A stretch of 64,000 bases of DNA. Source: Volvox africanus. Lineage: Eukaryota > Chlorophyta > Chlorophyceae > Chlamydomonadales > Volvocaceae. Position 1 is the stretch's first letter; the number at the start of each line of letters is the position of its first letter. The notes below the pieces were generated by a model, which had not been told where the DNA came from, did no database searches, and saw only the letters and a list, made by a program, of their open reading frames with translations. Below are positions 1 through 12,499 of the stretch, piece after piece. The translations under genes and the position numbers were made by a program. The stretch spans positions 131,501 to 195,500 of the forward strand of contig BSDZ01000016.1 of NCBI GenBank assembly GCA_030268105.1, written 5' to 3'.

Positions 1-630
1 GGCGGGGTTTCGAAGCGGCACAGATGAAGCGGCATCTGCTCTCTTGTGTCGCAACGAACCGCTTAGCTGAGAAGACGACCTCGTGGGTTTCCGCCGGGTC
101 TTTAAGGCGTGACGGCACATGCTGACCTCAGGACAGTGGCGGTGCTTTCTTGCATGGTCCTATGTATCCGTTGCCCGTGAACTGCAACAGCGTCCTCCCT
201 CATCCCGTCTTTCCATAACCAACAGTGTTGTGTTTGATCGCCAAGAAGGTGGTGGATGCGGGGCTTCAGGAGAGGTGGGTTTTGCTACTTCCCGTCCTCC
301 CGTATACATACATTCACACATGAGGGAGAGCGCACCGCTCCTTAAAGACGCATGATGGGTACGCACTCATGTCGAATGGGTCCAGTCACGGATGGACGCA
401 TGCACGCATAGTTGTCCTGGTGCTCCTTGTGCCCGTACTGGACCGCCATCCATCCACGTGCCTAAGCACCCGGCTACATTTATCTATCACTCTGTCACCG
501 GCCACAATCCCATCCCATCTCGCAACGGCCCACCCACATCTAATTCCTTTTTGTGTTGTCCTCTTTCGAACCCTCGGCCTTTAGATCTAAATTTAAACTT
601 TCGCCCGTTGTTGCAATGACACGCTTGCAG
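1..630. other. left edge, no exon recognised
   Basis: No coding stretch with family signal was recognised here. The gene whose last exons lie at 631-1289 must have its upstream exons in this stretch or beyond the window edge. Short open frames on both strands look random. Confidence 0.3.
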
Positions 631-1289
631 CGGCCGCTTCATGTCGTTCCTTCTCGGCATCACGGCGTTCATGTACTTCGGGCTGTACAGCGTCCTGTAC
701 AGGTACGAGCTCGTGCAGCACGGCAAACCGCAGAATTGTGCAATCTCCCGCTAAGGTCTTCACACTTCTCGCGCCCCGAAGGGTCCCGCTTACCTCTACG
801 CCACCTTTCCTGACGCATTTCCCGCAGCACCTTTCGTAATTGCTTACGTTTGCTCTCCTTCACGCTCCATGCAGATACGAGCCGAGGACCTGGCACGCGC
901 AGCAGCGGCTCCAGGCTGTCGCAGCGCACGCGCATAGTCCGTACACTGAGGAGGCCGGGGGCCGCCGTAACAAGTTCATCATCCAGAGGCAACTCGAGGG
1001 CGATTACGACTCCCGTACACCAGCGTACCACAGCAGGGCTCCGGAGATGCAGATGGAGGAGGTGGAGGCGCGTATGTCGGCAATGCCAGCGGGGATGGTG
1101 GGGGGCGGCGGCGGCGCAGCTGCTGGAGAAATGACGGCAGCGGGTGTGGGGCCGAGTGTGGCGGAGCGGCAAGTGGGATTGAGCAGCATGCAGTGGCGGT
1201 CTCAGCGGCGCCGGGCTGCGACGCCGTCAGTGCCCAGTATGTACGAGAGTTCGTCCAGGATTCCCGGACTGGACGACACTGAGTTCTGA
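631..1289 (+). CDS. C-terminal exons of an unidentified protein
   Basis: Two exons can be chained. The first follows an acceptor at 629-630 and runs to about 701, where AG is followed by the donor GTACGAG. The second starts at 875 after TGCAG and ends with a stop at 1289. The join gives a hydrophobic run (SFLLGITAFMYFGLYSVLY, likely one membrane segment) followed by RYEPRTWHAQQ and a polar tail of about 130 residues rich in Met, Gly, Ala and Ser, ending in GLDDTEF. The upstream exons are not in view, so the start is unknown. No family was recognised. A TGTAA motif at 1723-1727 could serve its polyadenylation. Confidence 0.45.
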
Positions 1290-2745
1290 GCTCTTGCCGA
1301 CGAACGGTAGATGCAACAGATGCACTCGAGGTCTCATGGTCATGGTCATGGGCCCAGATACCACTGGCCAGCAACTGGAGAGGCGTGACGCAGCTGGCAC
1401 CAGGCAGTCAGTTGGTGATCGTTGCAAATGGTGGTTACGCAGGTGGTAAAAACAGTCACCAAGCGCAGGCCATGGAAGGCCTGGACGTGTCGATGCCTAC
1501 GTTTTCTTATGCTGTCTGAGCACTATATACTCGTTTCATCTAGAGCGTTATCGGAGGTTGTAGGAAGCTCAACTCCAAATGGGGTGAGGTCGTATCATGT
1601 TCCTGTTCTTATCGGGTCGCAAGGAAGGCGCACTTCCTGACAACCAGTTTAAATGGTCATTTCAAACGAACGTGGATGAGAATTCCTCGATTTGTTCAAT
1701 TATTATGATTGGATGTCTGTTCTGTAAAGGCTCTGTGTCGCCTTTTATTGCGCAGAGGCCTGTTACCATCGTGGGGTGTGTCGTCTGTGGGTTGCTGCGG
1801 ACAGCACATGCGCCTCATCATCATATCAAGATGAAGTACAAGCGTCCTAAGGTACTGCCACTTTTCCACCAGTTCATGCATTTTCGGTCCTCCCCTGTGG
1901 TTTGCCCTGGGTCCGTGCCGTTTACCACGCAACTCCCAGCCCCACCTAGCCAACTGGAGCACCCACGCAGACCTCGCCTCGGATGCGCTATGATTGAGCT
2001 TGTTTATGACGATGCGCGTGGCAGCACGCTGCCACGTACCACTTGATGGAAGTCCTAAGTCATCCCTGTAACTTTGCCGCTGGGTGGGTCGGATATATTT
2101 TGTTGGCTGTCTATGGTGTACTTCCCATGCATTCGGGATCAGGAAGACCATACCCCCGATGGTAAGCGTACCGTGCACAGCCTGTCCACACAGGGAACGC
2201 ACACGCAACGTACCCCGGTCTCCAGAACAACCATGCATTCTGAGGTTCCGAGAATCATGACATGCGACTGGGCTAAAAGATGGCCGATGGCATCCATACG
2301 CCGTGGGGGGCCGGAATGAATCCATGCATTTCTACATCATCTAGTCCAACTATGCATGCGCTCAACTCCGGGACACTTTGCACGGACGACCAAAATTATA
2401 AGCGTGTCTCTCTTCCTCCCCAATTGAACATATCCATACTTCTTAGCACAAGGACAGGTATGTCTGTCAGTAGGATATACTCTCCGAATTTTGTCCGGTC
2501 GAACTCTTGTGCAGCACACAACCCAACCTTGTCGCTATTTACGACCATGCCATTTCAATGATCAAATTATATGTAGTCAAGATTATTGCACGGAAACATG
2601 TGGTTCGGGTGAACTTCAATGGCACAAGTCCGAGCAGCGGTGTGTACGGGCGGCGGCTCGCCCACAAACAATGAAGTAACGAGCTTGTTTCAAATTTTTC
2701 AACTTTAGCAAACCTCCTTTCCAGGTGTAATTTTTTAGATCAGAC
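1290..2745. other. 3' flank and intergenic stretch
   Basis: It holds the probable 3' UTR of the preceding gene (TGTAA at 1723-1727) and the upstream region of the bL17 gene. Long open frames on the minus strand near 1.7-2.3 kb have no recognisable domain and overlap other frames of similar length, so they are not called. Confidence 0.3.
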
Positions 2746-3540
<795 letters not shown>

Positions 3541-5435
3541 CCTTGATCTGGTTGCTAGCATGGGCGGCAGCCGCTATGGTGGAAGATTGCAACCTGCAGC
3601 ACAGCTGGGCAGTGGATCTCTTTGTGGCGGGGTTGGGTAGGGGGTGGGGGTCGGCCTGCACGCCTCGGCTTGGGCATTGCATGATTTCCCACTCCCATCC
3701 TTGTGAACAGTACAACGGTAAAATTGGTAGGCTCAACGCAATGGTTCGTGCTTTAAGATGGAGCGGCATGTACCAGCACTCGTTGCAAGAGGGACAGTCT
3801 GGCGTTTTGCGGTGTCGAGGTGCCAATCGTGGATGGCGGGCAGCCATTCTTGCGCTTAAACTTCATGTTTTAATGGTGAGCAAGGTTTATCGGCGATTTT
3901 GCGAGACATGCCGAACGCTAAGCTTACTTAAAGGGTCGAGGTTTTGGACGGATGAACCCTGGGTGCCTTGGCTGCCCTCGACACGCACATGTCAATCCTC
4001 GTGCGGACGCCTGGACGGCCGAGTTTGTATTGGCTCCGGTCCTGGTAGAGGGAGGATGCTTCAGCTCAGCTTGTGAAGGTGCGGGCGCTGGGTGTCACTT
4101 GTGTGGCGAATTGTTTTTGTGACTGTGCACCTATTTCACCTATCATAAGTTCTGCGCGTTTCTCGACATTTTGATTACGTATTGAGTGGGTCTCTGGTGG
4201 CTGGGGTCCGCACCTGAAGTAGGATTACAAGATGTAATTCCTTGAACACCCAGCGCCCGCATTAGTGGGTCTTAAACTAGCATTTGATAACTGGCATGTG
4301 TCAAGGCGCTCGCATACGCCTGTAGGCGTGCAGGCTGTTTTGCGATACGGGGTATTCTCTTGCTGGCTTTCAGAGATACCTTTCTCAGTGGCAAGGGTTA
4401 TGGGAGGGAAAACTCACAACCAAAACACGGCCTCATGGGATGTCCTGGCAAGAATCAACACCTATCATCCCATAAACACGGGGACAACTGGGAGCTATGA
4501 GCTTTGCAAACCGCTGATTCGGCCGTACGCTGCATGCTCATGACGTAAACTTTTGTAGCCCAGAACTATCAACCTTGGGCACCTGTGCGAAAGTGCTGTG
4601 CGAGGTCTGCGTCCAGCTGCAGTCACTATCATGTATGGGATGATAGTTTTGGCCACAATCAAATTATAAACTATAACCTGCCACATGTTGAGGGGGGAAT
4701 GACGCACGAGATCAGCCTTACTGTGCATAATCATTCATAATTGGATATCAAAAAACCAACAATGAAAGCAAGTCTGCAAGTCATGACGACGGACGAATCC
4801 TCCCAGAATTCTTAAGGCAAATTTACGAGCACACGGGTCCCATGTGCGTGGAGCTGTCTTCTGCTTTTTAGTCCGTCCCAGCGTAATCTGCATCTGGTTC
4901 CTTGGTGTTTCCCCAGCCCCAGGCCAAGGCGAAGTACAAGCATGCAAACATAAATGCAAGATCATCGCCTGCCCTACAACGAGTGCTCACATTTTCCCAA
5001 TGCACGAGCCGTCTACACCTTCAAATCTGCACCAAAACATACAATCGCTTTGCAACCCCCTTCGCACACCATACTCACCTCGGGACAGCTCTGTCCATCA
5101 TCCCGCCCACAACCAGGGTTTACGCTTCAGGAAATATATAGGCGCGTGCACACATGCGCGGCCAAAAGCAAGGTCATCAGGAGAGGCTTCCTTTCCCATT
5201 TGCCAATGATGTGACGCTAGGGTTTAGGACGAAAAAGCAACCTGATGCACGCCAGTAGTACACCACCACATCCACCACCACTGAAAAACGACACCAGGAG
5301 CGCAATGTGGCCGAGGTAGCGGACGGGTGGCCAAAGCAGCAACTGAGCCGCTCGGAAGTAGGCGCGTGAACCGTGTGTCTCCTCACGACGACAACGAATA
5401 CACGACAATGTGAACCTGCAGGCTGCGCCCTTACC
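3541..5435. other. 3' UTR of bL17 and intergenic DNA
   Basis: The 177-codon open frame that starts at 3543 lies in the probable 3' UTR and has no domain. From about 4240 on I see no gene, no clear repeat and no RNA gene. The part near 5.0-5.4 kb should hold the 3' UTR of the minus-strand Nudix gene. Confidence 0.35.
4233..4237 (+). terminator. TGTAA polyadenylation motif
   Basis: TGTAA lies about 690 bases after the bL17 stop. This motif is the usual poly(A) signal of volvocine algae. A long 3' UTR is implied if it is the one used. Confidence 0.35.
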
Positions 5436-8036
5436 TCACAGCTGGAAGTCGGGGAACACGCGCGCCACCTCCGGCACGGCCCCGGCGTCCACGGGCAGGA
5501 CCCGACCTCCACCAGCCACCCAGGGAATCCACGTCAGCGGCTCCGAGGCATTACGCAGCGGTAGCCCCTCCAGCTCCTGTACCGTCACCCAGCAGGCCCC
5601 CGCGGACTCCAAATCCGGCAGCGTCTTGCAACGATACCGGTGCCATAGAGAACCTGATGCTTCGACTGCTGCTATGGCGGATGCCGCACGAACAGCTGCA
5701 GAATCAGTATCCGACACTGCAGGTGTCGGATCTGCAAGGACAGCAGCTGCGGCCCCGCCGTTGCCACGGTGGCCACTGGCACGGTCGCCCACAAACGGCA
5801 CGGGCTCCGCTAGGAAGATGATTCTCCTCCAGGAGCCGTGGTGGAAGGACTCTACCGTCAGAATGCCAGTTACCTGTACGATAGGATGCGCCGCAGATAC
5901 CGGAACGTTGCTAAAGCGTACGGATCCCTGACTGGGCGGCCCGGCACACCTTCCCCCACGAAGTTGGTTCGGTCACCACAAATTGCGTGACACCATCCTT
6001 CCGCGGTGTAGGTGTTTGAAACAAGAGACTTTCTTAGCAGACAAATACAGCGGCCGACAAAGGCGAACGATGCTTCGGTATAAACAAGTAATATCCTTAC
6101 CCAGACGGTTCACACGCACGCTTCCTACAAGATAGGTAGGTTCGGAGATCCGTGGGGCGCTGAATTACAATCAGTACGAACGACATTTATAGCTAGACAA
6201 CTGGAGTTGTACCGCAATTACCATGTAGTGCAAGCGGACACTGTTTGAAGGTGAGCTTCCGATGCGCACTGGTGGACAGCCTTCCCTCCGTTTACCTCCC
6301 ACGCTCCACGTCCCATCCTCACCGCAATGTCTGCGCCAGCCTCCTCCCAGGCCTCTCTTATGGCCCCCTGCCGCAAACTCTCTCCAGTATCCACGCCACC
6401 TCCCGGTAGCCAATACCCCTCGCCGTACCGCTCCTGCAGCACGCACACAGAGGATGTATGAAGCACAAGTCACCTTCGAGCAAACCGGTTCTGTGGGTTC
6501 CGCACGGACGTGCAGTTGCCTGAGAGCCGCGGCTCTTAGCTCCTTTCGGGGACTAACCCAAGGTAGCGCCCAACAGTCCAATGACCCGCTGTGGGATGGT
6601 TCCTCTTACTGTTTACGACGCTTTTAACATGTCCAGATGAACATTCCCACTGGATGTGTGTGGGATAGGTGGGAAGACGAATAAATGAGACATGATACCG
6701 CTGTAGACGCTGCTGTAAAGCATTACTAACCGCGTAAGGGGGGAGGAGGACGTGTAGCTCCGTCCAAGCTAGGGAAGGTGAAAACGTTGAATAAACGTTC
6801 GTAAATCTATATATAAACTAGGTAGCCGCCAAGGCCGCAAATGGAAGCCGTAAATAAGGCCATAAGGTGAGATTTGCTTCACCCGTGGCCACTACCACCT
6901 GGTGGTCCCTACCTTTCCCTGTCCTTCGGGGCACCCTCATCCGTTCACCCCTAGGGATGTGTTGACTGCTCCGAAACCAGTGATTTCCCGGTAGGTAGGT
7001 GGTTCAGCACCCACCATCAGCATCCAGTGGAATTTGCCGGATCAACGGCGGCCTCAACTCAACTCCTGGTCGGCTAACAAATCACTATCACCAGGTCCCT
7101 CACCGTCCATCAACATCGGGGCCACATCCACCCTCAACCAGTAGAGGTATTTTTATCCCGATTATAGTCGGGATGTATTAGGACCGGCAACACGCACCCA
7201 ACCGAACTCATGCTTGCCTGAACCATCAGGAATTTCCCGTCCTCGGGCCGTCGTACGACAGCCAGTGCGAACACACCAGTCCGCTCGTCCACAAGCTGGG
7301 TGGGCCCATGGTAAAGATTTATATGACGGGTTAAACGAGACGTCCAATTTCGGCACGCAGGACACCGGGCGTCTAGTTTATCCGGCTGCAAAATCCCGGA
7401 GGAGATTTGGGGAGGTTGCTTTTAGTGGCTTGTGTATGAGAGCGCCGTTGGCTGAAGTGCAGACCTTCCCCAGTGGGAGAGATCCTGAGTGCGGCAACTA
7501 CACAAGAGACGTAAACAACTGCAACCACGCAAACCATGCCGCAGGCAAGTAGGGCTGATGGCCCAAAGATTGGCTCCACCTTCCCTCACCTCATATATGT
7601 GGTAGAGGGGTTGATGCCGCCAGAGTTCATGTTCAGAAAAGCCGCCCAACTCACACCATGGGCATGAAAAATTACCGGTCCCATGAATGACTGTAATGCG
7701 TTGAAGAGCCTCGTGCAGGTGCTCAGGGTTGTTGGTAACCATGTTAGCTCCGCTTTGGAAAGCTTGGATGCGTGCAATACCATCCTCCGTGGCGTCAGAA
7801 TGCCATACAATTATATAACATGTCCGCCCTAGTGATCTTAAAGCTGTTATAAGCGGGTAATCCCAAGCAGGCTTCGCAACAACAGCTGTAAGCAGGTTAT
7901 GCTTTGGATTTTCATTCACCCATGTAAGTAAATTGGTAAGATCTTCCGGAAGTGTTTGATTGAACATCTCTCCCAATTCTTTTGTAATCACAGCTCTAGG
8001 ACCATGGACAGACAGGCCATGGACAAAACCCGCCAT
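5436..8036 (-). CDS. zinc-finger/Nudix hydrolase
   Basis: Four exons chain in phase: 8036-7590, 7385-7218, 6433-6323 and 5873-5436, giving 387 residues. Nudix enzymes hydrolyse nucleoside diphosphates linked to another group; the substrate here is unknown. Residues 217-239 fit the Nudix box (G-x5-E-x7-R-E-x2-E-E-x-G; GGVDTGE...REAWEEAGA). Before it are two zinc-finger-like motifs, CPWCELGGFSEHELWRH and CPACRNWTSRLTRHINLYH. The first 110 residues alternate hydrophobic strands and helices, somewhat like a flavodoxin or receiver fold. An Ala/Ser-rich insert splits the C-terminal part, which ends EPLTWIPWVAGGGRVLP...FPDFQL. The second intron has donor CAG|GCAAGC, a GC-AG intron. The ATG at 8034-8036 is the first in frame after a stop, but an upstream exon cannot be excluded. 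Confidence 0.82.
6868..7155 (+). repeat. dispersed repeat, copy 1, inside a Nudix intron
   Basis: This segment matches, in inverted orientation, 62284-62552. Shared blocks include TTTGCTTCACC(C)GTGGCCACTACC at one end and CCACATCCACCCTCAACCAG at the other, with scattered mismatches and short indels between. It lies within the intron 6434-7217 of the Nudix gene. It encodes nothing recognisable and is probably a short non-autonomous element or the remnant of one. Confidence 0.75.
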
Positions 8037-8371
8037 CGCTACCGAAGAGTCTACCTCTGCTGGTAGTTCTCAGTGAACAAACATATGGAATGCATTAGCA
8101 GAAGGACGCCTTGTGGTTGATGGAAGAGTCCATGCCCAAGAAAGCATATCCTAGACCCTTAATTCAAATTTCACGAGCATATGTTGAGATCATTGCGTAA
8201 GCTAGCTCAGCGGGACGCTGAGCTGCAACCAATAGTCGTTCGGACAAAACGGACTCGTACTTGCCGGATTGACTCATAATCATTAGATCGTAAGATTATT
8301 ACACCTATATGTTCCGCTCGGGCACAAACCCTTATTTTTAATATTGCTTCTGATTTACCAGGTTAACAATC
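8037..8371. other. spacer between divergent Nudix gene and asparaginase remnant
   Basis: It should contain the promoter or the first exon of the minus-strand Nudix gene. Several AT-rich stretches are present (near 8280 and 8335) but no clear TATA element was assigned. Confidence 0.25.
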
Positions 8372-8785
8372 ATGCACATTACATTCATCGTGACAGGCGG
8401 CATACCTTCCAGACACGAGACCCGAAGACGGGGTGCATGGTTATCGGTGCCTACATCGAATATATCGTCGCACCAGCGTGTCTATCGGCCCTAGGCGTGC
8501 ATTCCTCCCTAGGCGTGGATCTCAAGGTCCGCAGCGGCGCCAAGCTCACGTTCGACACCATCTTAGCGGCACGGGACGCAGTAGTGGCCCACATAGCCCG
8601 CTCCGCAGCTTTCGTCCTGGTGACCGGAACGGACACGCTCGAATAGTTTGCTGTCTTGATCTGCTTCTTGGGAATGTGCTGGTGGCAGCATCAACGTCGT
8701 TGGTCGTCACAGGCTCTATGAAGCCGAGGGTTACGACGGACGCTCCAATGTGCAACAGGCCATGCAAGGTGCGGTTAGAAGGTCT
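8372..8785 (+). pseudogene. decayed L-asparaginase gene
   Basis: Pieces of a type I/II L-asparaginase lie in different frames over about 400 bases. At 8372 one frame reads MHITFIVTGG, the N-terminal catalytic signature. The following TFQTRDPKTG is in another frame, as if two bases were inserted. That frame runs through KLTFDTILAARDAVVAHI to VTGTDTLE, the second signature, and meets TAG at 8644-8646. LLLGNVLVAASTSLVVTGSMKP then appears in a further frame, and YDGRSNVQQAM in yet another. At least three frameshifts and one stop therefore break the gene. No splice sites reconcile the frames. The C-terminal third is not visible. An intact copy may exist elsewhere. Confidence 0.8.
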
Positions 8786-9570
8786 TTACGGGGAAAGAAC
8801 TCAAGGAATTTTTCCCAAGCCCATGCTCGTCCCCGCCGCCCGCACATCCCGAGATTTCCGAGCCGCAGCATTCCGCCAAGCAAACGAGGCCGCACCAGGC
8901 TATATTCCGTGCAACGTATTCAAGACACGTTTGTTTTCTGCACCTATTTTGATCTCTATCTATCTATGCTGTGGACATAATGGGTACGGGGTTGGACGGG
9001 GTTTTGGTCGGAGATCGACCTGCGCCAGATGGAGGTGGAGCTGGAGGTGAGAAGAGGTGGGGTCTATGAGGTGGAGCTGAAGGTGGGGGTCCAGGTCGAG
9101 GGGTGGAATGCTCAGGGTGATGGACGTGGTGTGGCCTTCCTCCAGTGGTCAGCGGTTTGTCGTCAGTGGTATGGTGTGTGGGTGAAACGGAAGCGCTAAT
9201 GAGCATGAGGCATATGGACACCAGCAATGTAGACAGTGCCGTCAATGCCGCAGGATCTTGAGCTGGTTGGTTGGTTGGTGTGAGTATTGCAAGTGCATGT
9301 GCAAAGGCTTAAAGCTGAAGATGGAGCACAGCTCGGAAGACTGATCCCTCCTGCCGCTTTATGTGTATGTGCCAACCACTACAAGACGAAGGAGAGCTAC
9401 CGGCGCAGGTATTTTGGCATCTCCATAAACGTTAATAATGTACATCCTTTCCTAGATCGCATCCAAGGCTTCTCAAAGCGTGTAAGTCATGTCTCAGACA
9501 GCCCCGGCGTCTCCTCCAGCATACCGGCGGCAGTCCGATAGGACCTGACGGGACAGATGGCTCAGGGCGG
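8786..9570. other. no gene seen; purine-rich stretch
   Basis: A G/A-rich stretch with imperfect repeats of a GGTGGAGCTG-like unit lies near 9000-9150. No domain was seen in any frame. The right part should hold the 3' UTR of the SET gene. Confidence 0.3.
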
Positions 9571-9575
9571 TTACA
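9571..9575 (-). terminator. TGTAA polyadenylation motif (reads TTACA on +)
   Basis: TGTAA on the minus strand lies about 100 bases after the stop of the SET-domain gene, at the spacing expected for its poly(A) signal. Confidence 0.5.
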
Positions 9576-9677
9576 ATGGCACGCACAGAGCACAGCATTA
9601 TCCGCGCACTCGGGCCTTTATACCCCGCCACACCGACAGCGGCTGCATGCCAGCTTAACGATACCAGTAACAACCTA

Positions 9678-11958
9678 TCACACAACAACCTGAGACAGGC
9701 CGTACACGGCTTCCTGCAGCAGTGTGGACAAGGTGCCATCTGACAAACCCTTGCCGTACCGCCGCTGTAGCACCGCACGGCACCGCCGCCACTCCGCTGC
9801 CACTCGATCGCTGCCACCCTCCAACCCGCACTTTGCCTCCCATTGTCCCTGCACCCCCGCTACGAGCCCTTTGTCCCTGCCCCCTCCATTTCCTCCCTCT
9901 GCTTGCTCTTGCTGTTGCGCAAGCAGCGCCAGCTTCACGGACAGGTACATATGCAAGTCACTGGATGGCGCCACCACCTCACAGATGGCTACCTGGCGCT
10001 CCACCGCCGCCAGGGCCTCTTGCCGCCGCCCCGTTGCCTCTGCCAATACAGCGTGCTGGCTGTACAGGTCAAACGCGCTCGCATGAAGCCAACTCTGCGG
10101 CACTTCCGGCCCCATTCCCTCATCAAGAACCGCCGCCAAGGGCGGTTGCGCCCGTTGGACATGGTCGTCCCATTTCCGTACGTCTTGCCGCACGCTGTCA
10201 AGTAGGCCGTCCAGGATGGCTCTCGCGTCCCCGCCGTCATCGTTGGTGGTTACGGAAGCGGCGGCCGCGCGACCCAGCTGATCCAGTACTGAGTTACGCG
10301 TGTCAACGCGCGCCAGGAAGTCCTGCACGCAGGGGAGTGGGCTCCGCGCACTTCATGAATCGGTCTCCTGCTCATGCTCCCCGCGACAGCAACCGAAATT
10401 ACTTCGTACGTAGAAAGCTATTTCATCTTCATACAGCCCCTCCCCCCTCCCCCCCCTGGGATTTATCCGGGAATATTGCGACACGGTTGTGTATTGCGGT
10501 ATACATTCACATGTCATGTCAGGTTGGAACGGGACCCCGACCAACAAATAAGAACACGTTTTGAACACAGGCACCAGCTGTCCTAGTTCCTGGCTCATTT
10601 ATTCACCATGCTATGTAGGCTTGCACCGGTTCGCTGGTTGGCTGGTAAACGAAGGTGAATGTTGCTGTCGTTCGAGTTCAGTTGTGTCAAGGTGGCTGCA
10701 CCACGTGGCATATTACCATCGCTCAGAATATCCCACCTACCTGCAGGCACTCCGCCAAAGTGCCAAAAGGATTGGTTGTCCCACTGGCCTCGGCAACATC
10801 CGTGCAGCAATAGTAGAGCTCCGCACGGCACCTCGGGCAGTCACATGAGAAGTAATATCCCTCCGCCAGCTGGGCCTGTCGCTCCTCCAGGGGGCGCAAC
10901 GAGGCCCGTCCCAAATAGTTAATAAGCACCTCAGAACCCTGCAAGCCCAATCCGTAGTCATCAAACACACGGTACGATTTTCTATTTGGAAGACTTAAAA
11001 TTATGCGGCTTACAAACCTTCTGTATGCTCCTGGCGGCGACCACTAGCATGCGGCCCCCTACCACGAAGTTGACAGCGTTGGGGAGGCAGGAATGGTTCA
11101 GCATGCTGAAGGACGGGAAAATTCCCAGGTGTCCAACTTGCTCCTCGCCACTGGGGGGGTTGCTCCAGGAAGCGGTATCGTGTTCAGCACCGCCACTGAC
11201 AACATTTCTGTTGCCGTCTATGCCGTTCGCGTGGGCGTGGCTGCGCGCCAAATATGAGGGAAAGTCGGTGAACTCTTCCCCAAACGAGTTGCAACCTGTA
11301 AGGAGTGAGAGGTTTACAGGTGTACATTTGGGCAACTGTGGGATTTACGGGGCGAGATCCAAGCTGCCTAAGGAGGGAATACTGTACGATATTTGCAAGC
11401 ATCAGTGGACAACCATTTAATAAAACATCAATCCTACCTATTATTCCACTCAGCTTGAAATCATCCAGGTTCAGTCCTGAACAGGTGTCGTCCTTGTTGT
11501 CCTCGTCGTCGACGCCTGAGAACAAACTGTTCAGGATTCGCAGCTCCTCTGTATTATAATTCGACTTCTTCATCCTACATAATTCAAGATTGATGTCATT
11601 TTGCATGTATTGGGCAATTAAATGACCATACGAATAAGTCTTACACGGTTATCAAGTCCTCTGCGGACGGAATGCTTCCCATTGGGCATGTGACGTATGC
11701 GAGCGGTTTTGAAACCATCAAAAGCTCCCCTGGCTCCAGGTCTGTGTTTGCAAGAATGCCTCGCCCTTTGCTTGGCAAATGTGCAACGTGCACCGCACGC
11801 TGCAGTTCAGGGGGTGTGAGTGCTGCTTTACAATATAAATTGTCTAACCACACTGGGTCAGCGGCGGCATCAGTGAATGTCGCTGAGCACTGCCGCACTA
11901 TAACTGCGCCGAGTCGGCGCCCACTCTGCGTGGGGCACAGTGTCCGGACCGTCCTCAT
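9678..11958 (-). CDS. SMYD-like SET-domain lysine methyltransferase
   Basis: Five exons chain in phase: 11958-11645, 11574-11438, 11295-11018, 10938-10741 and 10322-9678 (523 residues from the proposed start). SET enzymes move a methyl group from S-adenosylmethionine to lysine on histones or other proteins. The N-terminal SET strand is KGRGILANTDLEPGELL. The core NHSCLPN motif is at about residues 217-223, followed by the catalytic-site tyrosine region VLINYLGR. The post-SET cysteines are C275, C277 and C280 (CDCPRC). A C-terminal helical region of about 210 residues resembles the TPR-like tail of SMYD proteins. No MYND zinc finger sits between the SET halves; that place holds an acidic loop (SGVDDEDNKDD). 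The frame stays open upstream of the proposed Met with helix-like residues, so a further 5' exon is possible. Confidence 0.82.
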
Positions 11959-12499
11959 GGCTTTGGCCTTTTCCAAATCAACGGAAAGGATTACTACGGC
12001 ATTCTCTACGCGGTCACATGAGTGAGATTTGAATTACGCAAGCGTACAAGTACAGGGCTGTACAGAGCTTTCATATGGCGGTACAATACGGCAAAACCGC
12101 CAGAGGTGCAGAGTGGCGGATTACCGAAGTGATACCTACCAAGAAGCAGTGCAAGGTTAATGCCCTCATACCTAGTCAGTGCTGAGCAAACTGCTCGAAA
12201 CGCCCCATGGTATCCTCACACCGTTCTGATCACCGCTGTCACTCCAGACTTCACATACAAGCAAACACGCTCGGCACCATCCCTCGGGTGATGTAATTCA
12301 CAGCATGTGGGACGAACAGTACAGATATGTCAACGGCATGAGTGTAAATGTTATTAAGTTGTGTTTCTACCCTTGAGCCTCTGCCAACCGGGGCAAGCAG
12401 CTGTGCGTCCTGCATCACGTGATATTCTTCCATTCCTTTCCTGTGCTGTCCAGCAGACTGGCGTCACTGATCAGGGTCAATAGATCCCGGCTTAATTGA
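11959..12499. other. upstream flank of the SET gene
   Basis: No gene was recognised. This stretch may contain the promoter or a missing first exon of the SET gene. Confidence 0.25.

Noticed and set aside
3543..4076. 177-codon plus-strand frame after bL17
   Set aside because: It lies in the probable 3' UTR, has no domain, and competes with a similarly long minus frame.
9722..10564. 280-codon plus-strand frame
   Set aside because: It is the antisense of the SET-gene C-terminal exon, rich in Pro and Ala as expected for a shadow frame.
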